DNA of 64,000 bases from Agrococcus sp. KRD186 (GTDB lineage: Bacteria > Actinomycetota > Actinomycetes > Actinomycetales > Microbacteriaceae): the NCBI RefSeq assembly GCF_017168255.1, contig NZ_JABFAP010000001.1, forward strand, positions 2,491,499-2,555,498. The letters run 5' to 3'. Positions 7,743 to 16,015 of this stretch are shown here, one piece after another. The notes below the pieces were generated by a model, which was not told the DNA's origin, did not search any database, and saw only the letters and a program-made list of their open reading frames with translations. How positions within the stretch are numbered: the stretch's first letter is position 1; every line of letters begins with the position of its first letter. The position numbers were made by a program, and so were the translations under genes.

Positions 7743-9431
7743 ATGAGCCGAAGACCCAGCACCCCGCAGACAGGAGCCGATCGAGCCGTGAGCGACCTTC
7801 GAGAGCGCGGCATCGACGGGCAGCACAGCGCATTCTCGCCGCCGCGCGAGGAGCCCTCGGGCATCCGGGTCGCGAACGAGGTCGAGCCGGTGCTGGTCGC
7901 GACCGGCGACCGCTTCACGCGCTTCGACCGCCCCGACGTGGTGCTGCGCAAGGGCCGCTATGCGCTCACCAACGGTCACATGACCCCGCGCGAGTCGATG
8001 GTGGAGGATCTGCTGGCCCTGGGCGCCGCCCTCGACGCGGCCGAGATCCCGTGCCTGCTGGTGCGCGACGACGCGGGGCGGCCGATCATCGCGGTCGACC
8101 GCACGCGCCGCAAGGAGCTCGCCGCGGCCCTCGCGACCGCCTTCGCCGAGGAGCCCTTCTACGCCGAGGCGGTCGCGCCGCAGCAGTTCGCCGGGCGCCG
8201 GCCCGCGCTGCTCGCCGACGGCCGGCTCGCCGGGCACAAGAAGGTCAGCGCCATGCGCGTCTACTGGCCGCGCGTCGAGCCCGCCGGCCGGCTGCGGTAC
8301 GGGCCCGACACGGCCGTGCAGCTCGAACTGTGGCGCTTCGGCGAGGAGACGCTCGCGGCGCCGCTGCCGAACGCGGTGATGCGGGCGACCATGCCGCGCC
8401 GCGAGGCGGTCGGCGAGACGGTGCACCGCTACGGCCGCGAGTGGCAGACCATCCAGCACATGTGGGAGCCGCTCGCCAGCGACGTCACCTTCGAGATCGA
8501 CATGGTCTTCTCCTGGGTGGACGGCTCCAGCACGGAGTTCCAGCGCGAGCGGGCGCAGCAGATGCAGGGCTATGTGGTGGGGGAGGGCGACGACTCGGAG
8601 GCGCGCTTCCGCCAGATCGACGAGCTGAAGTACGCCCTGCGCTCGGTGCACATGTACGCGCCGTGGGTGCGCCGCATCTTCATCGCCACCGACTCGCCCG
8701 CGCCCGCCTGGCTGGCGGCGCACCCGAAGGTGACGATCGTGCGCGCCGAGCAGATGTTCAGCGACCCCTCGGTGCTGCCGACCCACAACTCGCACGCGGT
8801 CGAGGCGCAGCTGCACCACATCGAGGGGCTCAGCGAGCACTTCCTCTACTCGAACGACGACATGTTCTTCGGCCGCCAGCTCGAGCCCGACCTCTTCTTC
8901 TCGCCCGGCGGCGTGACGAAGTTCGTCGAGGCGACCACCCGCATCGGCCTCGGCGAGACCGACCCGCAGCGCTCCGGCCACGACAACGCGGCGCGCTTCA
9001 ACCGCAGCCTGCTGCGCGAGCGCTTCGGCGCCGTCACCACCCGCCACCTCGAGCACTGCGCTGCCCCGCTGCGGCGCAGCGTGATGGCCGAGATGGAGGC
9101 GGCGTTCCCGAAGGACTTCCGCCGCACCGCGGCCTCCCGCTTCCGCTCGGCGACCGACATCTCGGTGACGAACTCGCTCTACCACTACTACGCGCTGATG
9201 ACCGGTCGGGCGGTGCAGCAGAGGGCGGTGAAGGTGCAGTACATCGAGACCACGCTGCGCGCCTCGCTGCCGGCGATGGACCGGCTGCTGCGCAAGCGCG
9301 ATCAGGACATGTTCTGCCTCAACGACGGCAGCCGGCCCGAGCTCGACACCCAGGAGCGCAACGCCGCGGTCACCGCGTTCCTCGAGGCGTACTTCCCGAT
9401 CCCCGCACCGTGGGAGCGCCTCCGCGTCTAG
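7743..9431 (+). CDS. Stealth-type sugar-phosphate transferase
   Basis: Stealth family (capsular polysaccharide phosphotransferase, hexose-1-phosphate transferase) of 562 residues. All conserved regions appear: CR1 DIDMVFSWVDGS, CR2 RFRQIDELKYALRSV with PWVRRIFIATDS, CR3 SEHFLYSNDDMFFGRQL, and a CR4-like end with FCLND. The GAGG sequence ahead of ATG 7743 favours this start over GTG 7665. The first ~240 residues are a variable domain without a named fold. There are no glycan-assembly genes next door, so the polymer it decorates is encoded elsewhere. It converges with ribokinase, overlapping stops by 3 bp. Confidence 0.9.
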   Translation: MSRRPSTPQTGADRAVSDLRERGIDGQHSAFSPPREEPSGIRVANEVEPVLVATGDRFTRFDRPDVVLRKGRYALTNGHMTPRESMVEDLLALGAALDAAEIPCLLVRDDAGRPIIAVDRTRRKELAAALATAFAEEPFYAEAVAPQQFAGRRPALLADGRLAGHKKVSAMRVYWPRVEPAGRLRYGPDTAVQLELWRFGEETLAAPLPNAVMRATMPRREAVGETVHRYGREWQTIQHMWEPLASDVTFEIDMVFSWVDGSSTEFQRERAQQMQGYVVGEGDDSEARFRQIDELKYALRSVHMYAPWVRRIFIATDSPAPAWLAAHPKVTIVRAEQMFSDPSVLPTHNSHAVEAQLHHIEGLSEHFLYSNDDMFFGRQLEPDLFFSPGGVTKFVEATTRIGLGETDPQRSGHDNAARFNRSLLRERFGAVTTRHLEHCAAPLRRSVMAEMEAAFPKDFRRTAASRFRSATDISVTNSLYHYYALMTGRAVQQRAVKVQYIETTLRASLPAMDRLLRKRDQDMFCLNDGSRPELDTQERNAAVTAFLEAYFPIPAPWERLRV

Positions 9432-10393
9432 CGGGCCAGCAGCTCGTCCACCTCTGCCGCCGTGGCGATGCTGCCGGAGGCGCCGCGGCGCGTGACGGTG
9501 ACGGCGCCCGCCGCTCCGGCGCGCTCGATCGCCTCGTCGAGCCCGAGGCCTGCGGCGATGGATGCGGCCAGGTGCCCCGCGAAGGCGTCTCCGGCGGCCG
9601 TCGTGTCGGTGACGTGGACGCGGATGGGCGCGTGCTCGCCGACACCATCGGCGGTGACCAGCACGCTGCCGGCCCCCGCCATCGTGATGATCGCCGCACC
9701 CGCGCCGCGCTCCAGGAACCAGCGACCGGCCTGAGCGGCGCTCGCGGGGGAGTCGACCGCGATGCCGGTCAGCAGCGCCGCCTCGGTCTCGTTCGGCTTG
9801 ATGATGTCGACCAGCGGCCAGATCTCCTCCGGCAGCTCGCGCGCCGGTGCCGGGTCGAGGATCACGGTGATGCCGGCCTCGTGCGCGCGCCGCACCGCGG
9901 CGAACGTGATCGGCAGCGGCGTCTCGAGCTGCGTGAGCATGACGGCGACCTCGCCGCTGAGCGCAGCGAAGGCCTCGTCCAACTGCGCCTCGTCGAGCGC
10001 GGCGTTGGCACCGGCCACGATCACGATGTCGTTCTCGCCCCCGGCGACGCGGATGTGCGCGATGCCGGTGTGGGCGCTGCTGGTGTGGGCGGCGTCGCCA
10101 TCGGCGCCGTCGCCCGCGATGGTGCGCACGTGCTCGAGCCGCACCCCGTGCGCACCGAGGCTCGACGTCACGAGCGATCCGAACTGGTCGTCGCCGACGC
10201 ATCCGACCATGTGCGCCGCGGCGCCCGCCTTCGCCACGGCCACCGCCTGGTTGGCGCCCTTGCCGCCGAGGCCGAGCGCGAAGGCGTCGCCCGTGAAGGT
10301 CTCGCCGGGCTGCGGCAGTCGGCTGGAGTAGGCGGTGACGTCGATGTTGATCGATCCGACGATCAGCACGCCGTCGCGGCGAAGTTCTGGCAT
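9428..10393 (-). CDS. rbsK: Ribokinase (PfkB family)
   Basis: A 321-residue sugar kinase of the PfkB family that phosphorylates ribose at O5. The first signature GGKGANQAVAVAKAG sits near residue 43 and the anion-hole/catalytic segment DTTAAGDAFAGHLA near residue 260. The usual DTTGAGD has Ala at the third-last Gly position here, a mild change. The start GSINIDVTAYSSRLPQPGET is characteristic of ribokinase rather than fructokinase. No ribose transporter or rbsD is adjacent. Confidence 0.92.
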   Translation of the reverse strand: MPELRRDGVLIVGSINIDVTAYSSRLPQPGETFTGDAFALGLGGKGANQAVAVAKAGAAAHMVGCVGDDQFGSLVTSSLGAHGVRLEHVRTIAGDGADGDAAHTSSAHTGIAHIRVAGGENDIVIVAGANAALDEAQLDEAFAALSGEVAVMLTQLETPLPITFAAVRRAHEAGITVILDPAPARELPEEIWPLVDIIKPNETEAALLTGIAVDSPASAAQAGRWFLERGAGAAIITMAGAGSVLVTADGVGEHAPIRVHVTDTTAAGDAFAGHLAASIAAGLGLDEAIERAGAAGAVTVTRRGASGSIATAAEVDELLAR

Positions 10394-10461
10394 GGCTCGA
10401 GGCTAATGCCCCTGCGCAACGGGACGCGAAGACCCCTGGCCCAGTTGGCCGCCGGTGGTAG

Positions 10462-10473
10462 GATACGTGTATC
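10462..10473. promoter_or_regulatory. Palindromic operator in the RelBE-type promoter
   Basis: GATACGTGTATC, a perfect 12-bp palindrome 15 bp before the antitoxin start, lies where the -10 region should be. Toxin-antitoxin operons are normally repressed by the antitoxin or complex at such sites, so autoregulation is likely. Confidence 0.6.
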
Positions 10474-10488
10474 GCAAGGAGGTCCTGT

Positions 10489-10710
10489 ATGCCGCTCTCC
10501 GTTCGGTTGACGCCAGAGGAAGAATCCCGACTCGATGCGCTCGCGTCTCGGACGGGCCGGTCGAAGACGTTCTACGTGCGGGAAGCGATCCAGGCACATC
10601 TCGACGAGCTCGAGGAGCGCTACTGGGCCGACGAGGTGGTTCGCGACTACGAGGCGGCTGGCAAGCAGTCGCGATCCGCAAGCGAGCTGTGGGACGAGCT
10701 CGGCGTGTGA
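10489..10710 (+). CDS. Ribbon-helix-helix antitoxin (RelB-like)
   Basis: A 73-residue protein with an N-terminal ribbon-helix-helix DNA-binding unit (MPLSVRLTPEEESRLDALAS, then TGRSKTFYVREAIQAHL) and an acidic C-terminal tail that would wrap the toxin (EERYWADEVVRDYEAAG). A strong AAGGAGG ribosome-binding site precedes the ATG. The stop overlaps the toxin start by 4 bp (GTGA), the usual coupling for type II toxin-antitoxin pairs. It is predicted to neutralise the RelE-type toxin and to repress the operon through the palindrome upstream. Confidence 0.92.
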   Translation: MPLSVRLTPEEESRLDALASRTGRSKTFYVREAIQAHLDELEERYWADEVVRDYEAAGKQSRSASELWDELGV

Positions 10711-10970
10711 GCCGCTGGCATCTCGAGACGTCCGCGGCATTCGACAAGGCGGCGCGCAAACTCGATCGAACCGCTCTCCTTCGGATCAAGCGCTACCTCG
10801 ACGACGTCTGCAAGCTCGAGGATCCGCGGCAGCGCGGCAAGGCTCTCACCGCTGCACTCGCGGGCTACTGGCGCTATCGCGTCGGTGACTACCGGGTGAT
10901 CGTCGAGATCAGAGACAGCACGCTCGTCGTCGTCGCCATCGGGTTGGGCCACCGCTCCGACATCTACTGA
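10707..10970 (+). CDS. RelE/ParE-family toxin
   Basis: An 87-residue toxin of the RelE/ParE superfamily. The fold signatures are the N-terminal helix pair (FDKAARKLDRTALLRIKRYL), the beta strands with YWRYRVGDYRVIVEI, and the C-terminal basic end with a late Tyr (GHRSDIY). RelE toxins cleave mRNA in the ribosomal A site; the last Tyr and the Arg residues are compatible with that. GTG 10707 overlaps the antitoxin stop. It is the second gene of a two-gene operon. Confidence 0.92.
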   Translation: MSRWHLETSAAFDKAARKLDRTALLRIKRYLDDVCKLEDPRQRGKALTAALAGYWRYRVGDYRVIVEIRDSTLVVVAIGLGHRSDIY

Positions 10971-11076
10971 CCTCCCAGCGGCATCGACGGGCGCGCATCG
11001 CGGCCGCAGAAGCGGTGCGTCGCGGCATGCAGCGGGCCCGCCGCGGCGATGCGCGACGGGCCCGGGAGCAGATGCG

Positions 11077-11832
11077 TCAGACGGCCGTGTAGCCGCCGTC
11101 GGCGATCAGGTAGCTGCCGGTGACGAACGAGGCGTCGTCCGAGAGCAGGAACGCGACGACCGCAGCGACCTCGTCGGGCTCGCCCAGGCGGCCCAGCGCC
11201 TGCTTGGCGGCCATGGCGTCGCGCGCCTCCTGGTCGAGGTTCGCCTCGAGCAGCGGCGTGAGGATGTAGCCCGGGCCGAGCGCGTTGATGCGCAGGCCCT
11301 CGGGGCCGTACTCGACCGCGGCGTTCTTCGTCAGGCCCACCACGCCGTGCTTGGTGGCGGTGTAGGCGCTGTTGTTCGGCGCCGCGACCATGCCGTGGAT
11401 CGACGCGATGTTGACGATCGCCGACTCCTTGGGGGCGTCGAGCATGGCGGTGATCTGCTCGCGCATGCCGTACATGACGCCGTTGAGGTTGAGCGCGACG
11501 ACCGCGTCCCACTCCTCCACGGGGACGTCGGCCGTGCGGTGCGGGGCGCCGCCCATGCCGGCGTTGTTCACCGCGTAGTGCAGGGCACCGTAGGTCTCCT
11601 TGGCGAAGTCGACGACCTTCTTGGCGTCTGCGGGCTTGGACGAGTCCGCCTCGATCGAGGAGGCCGTGCCGCCTGCAGCGCCGATCTCGTCGACCACGCG
11701 CTGCGCGGCGTCGAGCTTGATGTCGGTGATGACGACCTTCGCGCCCTCGGATGCCAGGCGCTTCGCGATCGCCTCGCCGATGCCCGAGCCGCCGCCCGTG
11801 ACCAGTGCAACCTTGCCATCGAACCGTGCCAT
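11077..11832 (-). CDS. SDR-family NAD(P)-dependent oxidoreductase
   Basis: Classical short-chain dehydrogenase of 251 residues. It has the cofactor motif TGGGSGIG (residues 12-19), NNAG, the catalytic Ser in IASIHG, and YTATK (Tyr-x-x-x-Lys). ITDIKLD after strand beta-2 has an acidic residue, which favours NAD over NADP. The end FVTGSYLIADGGYTAV is typical. An AAAGGAG site before ATG 11832 fixes the start. The substrate is unknown; relatives include diacetyl/acetoin reductases and 3-ketoacyl reductases. A GC-rich inverted repeat near 11032-11066 may end the transcript. Confidence 0.92.
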   Translation of the reverse strand: MARFDGKVALVTGGGSGIGEAIAKRLASEGAKVVITDIKLDAAQRVVDEIGAAGGTASSIEADSSKPADAKKVVDFAKETYGALHYAVNNAGMGGAPHRTADVPVEEWDAVVALNLNGVMYGMREQITAMLDAPKESAIVNIASIHGMVAAPNNSAYTATKHGVVGLTKNAAVEYGPEGLRINALGPGYILTPLLEANLDQEARDAMAAKQALGRLGEPDEVAAVVAFLLSDDASFVTGSYLIADGGYTAV

Positions 11833-11951
11833 CGTTCTCACTCCTTTAGATTTGAAGAGATGTGTCCTTGGTGCAACCCGTCGGGCGTGCCGGCATTCCC
11901 GCCGGGCGCCGGCATCCGCCTCAACACCATCCTGCAGAGGTCGCGCTGCGG

Positions 11952-12917
11952 TCACATCGGCATCGGCAGGCCAGCGTCGCTCATCGCGAGCTCGCGGTCG
12001 AGGGTGGCGGCGGCCAGCTGCCCGGACGCGATCGCCGCCGCCACCGCGGAGAGCGGGCCCGGCATGCCCGGTGCCTGCGCGATGTCGCCGGCCGCTGAGA
12101 CGCCGGCGAGGCTCGTGCGGCCGAAGCCGTCGACGAGGATCGCGCCTGCCTCGGAGCGGTCGAGGCCGAGCTGCTCTGCCAGCGGCGAGGCCGGAGACCA
12201 CGCGGGGGCGACGAACATGCCCGACAGCGGCACCGCATCCGCCCCCTCGAGCTCGACGGCGATCCCCGCCGCGTCGTCGCGCACCGCCAGCACGCGCTGC
12301 GGCACGACGTCGGCGCCCATGCGCGTCAGGTGCTCGAGCGTGGCGAGGTCAGGCTCGGCGCCGTCGAGCAGCACGACCACGCGGGTCGCGAGCCGGCCGA
12401 TGAGCGCGGCCATCATCGTCGCGTGCGCGCCCGAGCCGAGGATGGCGATCGGGCCGTCGGCGAGCTCGAAGCCGTGGCAGTAGGGGCAGTGCGCGACGCG
12501 GTCGCCGAAGCGCTCGGCCAAGCCCGGGATCGCGGGCAGCGTGTCGGCGGCGCCGGTGGCGAGCAGGATCCGACGGGCGGTGAGCGTCTGGCCGCCCCTT
12601 GACCCGCCGCCGTCCTCGAGCGCGACGCTGAACGCATCCGCCCGGTCACCGGTGCTGCCGGTCGCCGCCACGTGCGCGACGGCGCGGTCGAGCACCGTCA
12701 CGGTGGCGTAGTGGGCGAGCTCGGCGCGCGCGGCTTCGCGCAGCTGCGCGGGCGGCTTCCCGTCGTGGCCGATGAGGTTCTGCATCGCGTGGGCGGGGTC
12801 GTTGCGGTAGCTGCCGCCGTCGATGAGCGTCACGCGACGGCGCATGCGGCCGAGGGTAAGCGCGGCCTGCAGGCCTGCGGGGCCGCCGCCGATGACGATG
12901 ACGTCCTGGGTGTCCAT
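11952..12917 (-). CDS. Thioredoxin reductase-like NAD(P)/FAD oxidoreductase
   Basis: A 321-residue two-dinucleotide-binding flavoprotein. Visible are the N-terminal FAD motif VIGGGPAGLQAAL, the CPYCHGFE motif (a redox CxxC of thioredoxin reductase type), the second nucleotide fold AILGSGAHATMMAALI, and the C-terminal FAD contact AGDIAQAPG. It could reduce a thioredoxin-like partner or a small disulfide. It is divergent from a MerR gene across a perfect palindrome, which suggests that MerR controls it in response to thiol or drug stress. Confidence 0.88.
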   Translation of the reverse strand: MDTQDVIVIGGGPAGLQAALTLGRMRRRVTLIDGGSYRNDPAHAMQNLIGHDGKPPAQLREAARAELAHYATVTVLDRAVAHVAATGSTGDRADAFSVALEDGGGSRGGQTLTARRILLATGAADTLPAIPGLAERFGDRVAHCPYCHGFELADGPIAILGSGAHATMMAALIGRLATRVVVLLDGAEPDLATLEHLTRMGADVVPQRVLAVRDDAAGIAVELEGADAVPLSGMFVAPAWSPASPLAEQLGLDRSEAGAILVDGFGRTSLAGVSAAGDIAQAPGMPGPLSAVAAAIASGQLAAATLDRELAMSDAGLPMPM

Positions 12918-12984
12918 GAGTCCTCCTGGTGGTGCTGCTCCGGTCTTCCGGCCGGGCTAGGGCTTGCGTGATGTGCCCATGGTG

Positions 12985-13008
12985 TGACTTCATGTCGACA
13001 TGAAGTCA
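12985..13008. promoter_or_regulatory. 24-bp perfect palindrome between trxR-like and merR genes
   Basis: Both 12-bp arms read TGACTTCATGTC on their own strand. The right arm covers the merR ATG (13000-13002). On the minus strand a TTGACT hexamer overlaps the right end and could be the -35 box of the flavoprotein gene. It is probably the binding site of the adjacent MerR dimer. Confidence 0.65.
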
Positions 13009-13488
13009 AGCGCTGCGGCGAAGGAGGTCGTCTGGACCATCGGCGAGCTGGCCGAGCGCTTCGGGCTGGAGACGCATGTGCTGCGGCACTGGGAGTCGGA
13101 GGGGCTGCTCGCGCCGGAGCGGGACGCGGGCGGGCGGCGCCGCTACCGCGAGCCGGACGCCTACCGGGTGGCGACGATCATCGCGAGCAAGGCGGCGGGC
13201 ATGCGGCTCGACCAGATCGGCGCGATGCTCGGCGGTGAGAATGCCGACCGCCATCGCATCCTCGACGCGCACCTGGCCGACATCGACGAGCGCATCGCGG
13301 CGCTCGAGCGCTCACGGGCGATGGCGCTGCACGCGCTCGAGTGCCGGGCGCACGACATCGCCACCTGCCCGGGCTTCCGCAGCCACGTCGCCGACATCGT
13401 CGCGGGCGAGCGCCGCGGCTTCCCGCAGCAGGCGGACGCGCATCCGCCCGGTCAGCACCCCGTCGGGCACGCGCTGCCGGCGGGGTGA
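13000..13488 (+). CDS. MerR-family transcriptional regulator
   Basis: A 162-residue regulator: the N-terminal winged helix (WTIGELAERFGLETHVLRHW, then GGRRRYREPDAYRV), a long coiled-coil dimerisation helix (about residues 85-110), and a short C-terminal part with two cysteines, ECRAHDIATCPGFR. MerR proteins twist promoters with long spacers when they bind an inducer. The cysteine pair hints at metal or thiol sensing, although this CxxxxxxxxC spacing is not that of SoxR. The start codon lies inside a perfect palindrome, so the protein may autoregulate on a short or leaderless message. Confidence 0.88.
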   Translation: MKSSAAAKEVVWTIGELAERFGLETHVLRHWESEGLLAPERDAGGRRRYREPDAYRVATIIASKAAGMRLDQIGAMLGGENADRHRILDAHLADIDERIAALERSRAMALHALECRAHDIATCPGFRSHVADIVAGERRGFPQQADAHPPGQHPVGHALPAG

Positions 13489-13580
13489 GAGCCGGTCGAG
13501 CTGCGTGACGCGGTGCGGGCCAGTTCCTCGAGCGAGGCGACGCCGAGCAACCGCATGGTGCGCTGTGGGCGCGGCGGCAG

Positions 13581-14123
13581 CTACGTCGCGAACACCGCGT
13601 GCGTCGACGGCACCGCCGCGCGGCCGCCGAGCTCGGTGAGCTCGAGCACCACGGCGACGCCCGCGACCGTGCCGCCGAGCTGCTCGACGAGCGAGATGGC
13701 CGCGCGCAGCGTGCCGCCGGTGGCGAGCACGTCGTCGACGAGCAGCACGCGACTGCCGGTCAGGTCGCCCGCCGCCTCGATCGTCGCGATGCCGTACTCG
13801 AGGGCGTAGTCGACGGATGCGGAGGGCCGCGGCGTCTTGCCGGCCTTGCGGATGGGCAGCAGTCCGGTCCGCGTCGTCGCAGCCACCGTACCGGCGAGCA
13901 GGAACCCGCGCGCCTCGACGCCCGCGACGAGGTCGAAGCCGCCCTCGAACGGCGCGGCCAGCGCCTGCGTGACGGCCGCCAGCGCATCCGCGTCGGTCAG
14001 CATCGGCCCGATGTCGCGAAAGAGGATGCCGGGTTGCGGGAAGTCGGGAGTCAGGGCGATGAGCGACTCGGCGCGCGCGAGCCGCGCTGAGTCGGTGAAC
14101 GGCGCTGGGCTGGGCGTCGGCAT
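13581..14123 (-). CDS. apt: Adenine phosphoribosyltransferase
   Basis: A 180-residue type I phosphoribosyltransferase that makes AMP from adenine and PRPP in purine salvage. The PRPP-binding loop VLLVDDVLATGGT near residue 125 is intact. The N-terminal FPQPGILFRDIGPMLTD and GVEARGFLLAG motifs are diagnostic for apt among this family. Length matches the family. The gene stands alone between merR and the ATP-grasp operon. The C-terminal tail is a little longer than in the E. coli enzyme. Confidence 0.93.
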   Translation of the reverse strand: MPTPSPAPFTDSARLARAESLIALTPDFPQPGILFRDIGPMLTDADALAAVTQALAAPFEGGFDLVAGVEARGFLLAGTVAATTRTGLLPIRKAGKTPRPSASVDYALEYGIATIEAAGDLTGSRVLLVDDVLATGGTLRAAISLVEQLGGTVAGVAVVLELTELGGRAAVPSTHAVFAT

Positions 14124-14332
14124 GCGCCAACGCTAGCCGTCGACAGCGCTGACGCGGCGCCCGGCGACGGATGCGTCAGGCCGGGTCGTGGCCGAAGGTC
14201 GCGAAGGCGCTCGGCGTGATTCCGGTCACCGCGCGCAACCGGACGGCGCGCACCCGCATGGGTGGCGCATCCGCTGCCTGAGTCGTCGTCCGCTCGACGG
14301 GGCACCAGGCGCATGACACTAGGCTCGCCCCC

Positions 14333-16015
14333 ATGGGCGATCTGTTCGACGACTACGACAAGCCCTTCGCGAATCCTCGGAAGCGCGAGGGCAAGGCGTG
14401 GGATGAGATGTTCGAGGACTCGGGTGAGCCGCGCAGCTCGTACACGCCGCTGCACTCCGCGCTCTCCGAGCTGACGAAGGACGAGCTGCGGGAGCGCGCC
14501 GATGCGCTCGCCTCCTCGTACCTCGCGCAGGGCGTCACCTTCGACTTCGCGGGGGAGGAACGGCCGTTCCCGCTCGACGCCATCCCGCGCATCATCACCG
14601 CGGCCGACTGGAAGCACGTCGAGGCCGGCGTGCAGCAGCGGGTGCGCGCGCTGGAGGCGTTCCTGGCCGACATGTACGGCCCGCAGCGCGCCGTCGAGGA
14701 CGGCATCATCCCCGCCAAGCTGATCAGCACATCCATCCACTTCCACCGCCAGGCGGCGGGTGTGGTGGGCGCGAACGGCGTGCGCATCCACGTCTCGGGC
14801 ATCGACCTGATCCGCGATCAGGACGGCGAGTGGCGGGTGCTGGAGGACAACGTGCGGGTGCCCTCCGGCGTCTCGTACGTGATGTCGAACCGGCGCGTGA
14901 TCGCGCAGACGCTGCCCGAGATGTTCTCGTCGATGCGGGTGCGCCCGGTCGGCGACTACTGCGACAAGCTGCTGCAGGCGCTGCGCGCCGCGGCGCCCGC
15001 CGGTGTCGACGACCCGCGCGTCGTGGTGCTCACCCCCGGCGTCTACAACTCGGCCTACTTCGAGCACACGCTGCTCGCGCGCCTGATGGGCGTCGAGCTG
15101 GTCGAGGGCCGCGACCTGTTCACCTCCGGCGGCCGCGTCTACATGCGCACCACCGAGGGGCCGTCGCGCGTCGACGTGATCTACCGCCGCGTCGACGACG
15201 ACTACCTCGACCCGCTGCAGTTCCGCGGCGACTCGATGCTCGGCAGCCCCGGCCTCATGCTCGCCGCGCGGCTCGGCAACGTGACGATCGCGAACGCGGT
15301 CGGCAACGGCATCGCCGACGACAAGCTCGTCTACACCTACGTGCCAGAGCTCATCCGCTACTACTTGAGCGAGGAGCCCATCCTCAAGAACGTCGACACC
15401 TGGCGCCTCGAGGATCCGGGCGCGCTGGAAGAGGTCATCGACCGGCTGCACGAGCTGGTCGTGAAGCCCGTCGACGGCTCGGGCGGCAAGGGGCTCGTGG
15501 TCGGGCCCGACGCGACACCGGAGGAGCTCGAGGCGCTCAAGGAGCGGCTGCTCGCCGACCCGCGCGGCTGGATCGCGCAGCCCGTCGTGCAGCTGAGCAC
15601 CATCCCGACGCTCGTGGAGGATGGCGTGCGCCCCCGCCACGTCGACCTGCGACCCTTCGCGGTCAACGACGGGAAGGATGTCTGGGTGCTGCCGGGCGGG
15701 CTGACCCGCGTCGCGCTGCCGGAGGGGCAGCTGGTCGTCAACTCCTCGCAGGGCGGCGGCTCGAAGGACACCTGGGTGATCGCCGGTGCCCGCGAGCAGA
15801 TCCCGGTGATCGATCACGACGCCGAGTTCGGCGCCTCGGGTGAGCCGATGACCAGGCCCATCTCCGTGATCACGGGCCACGAGCATCCGCAGGACCAGTC
15901 GCCGCAGGACGCCCCGCGCCGCAACGGGCAGGCCGAGGAGCAGCAGCAGGGCCGCGATGCGCCTGACTCGCGCGCAGCTCGACCAGCCAGCGAGTCGAAG
16001 GAGGGCGCAGCATGA
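14333..16015 (+). CDS. Circularly permuted ATP-grasp protein (DUF404/DUF407 type)
   Basis: A 560-residue predicted carboxylate-amine ligase of the circularly permuted ATP-grasp type 2 family. Seen are the family opening (SALSELTKDELRERADAL), HFHRQAAGVVGANGVRIHV, VLEDNVRVPSGVSYVMSNR, NAVGNGIADDKLVYTYVP, VVKPVDGSGGKGLVVGP (the ATP-binding loop) and VVNSSQGGGSKDTWV. It stands first in a three-gene operon with an alpha-E protein and a transglutaminase, an association conserved in actinobacteria and proposed by others to make and cleave a peptide. The C-terminal ~50 residues are low-complexity and charged. Its stop overlaps the next start by 4 bp. Confidence 0.9.
   Translation: MGDLFDDYDKPFANPRKREGKAWDEMFEDSGEPRSSYTPLHSALSELTKDELRERADALASSYLAQGVTFDFAGEERPFPLDAIPRIITAADWKHVEAGVQQRVRALEAFLADMYGPQRAVEDGIIPAKLISTSIHFHRQAAGVVGANGVRIHVSGIDLIRDQDGEWRVLEDNVRVPSGVSYVMSNRRVIAQTLPEMFSSMRVRPVGDYCDKLLQALRAAAPAGVDDPRVVVLTPGVYNSAYFEHTLLARLMGVELVEGRDLFTSGGRVYMRTTEGPSRVDVIYRRVDDDYLDPLQFRGDSMLGSPGLMLAARLGNVTIANAVGNGIADDKLVYTYVPELIRYYLSEEPILKNVDTWRLEDPGALEEVIDRLHELVVKPVDGSGGKGLVVGPDATPEELEALKERLLADPRGWIAQPVVQLSTIPTLVEDGVRPRHVDLRPFAVNDGKDVWVLPGGLTRVALPEGQLVVNSSQGGGSKDTWVIAGAREQIPVIDHDAEFGASGEPMTRPISVITGHEHPQDQSPQDAPRRNGQAEEQQQGRDAPDSRAARPASESKEGAA

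Noticed and set aside
7551..10202. Very long open frame on the minus strand opposite the Stealth gene
   Set aside because: It is Arg/Ala/Gly-rich with no domain and overlaps well-supported genes; a GC-rich shadow frame. The same holds for 14051-15886, 3110-4636 and 1713-3239 upstream of 2150.
14180..14285. Minus-strand peptide AVTGITPSAFATFGHDPA, similar to the end of AraC-type regulators
   Set aside because: Only about 30 codons, no start and no matching upstream part. It may be a gene relic, but the evidence is too thin to annotate.
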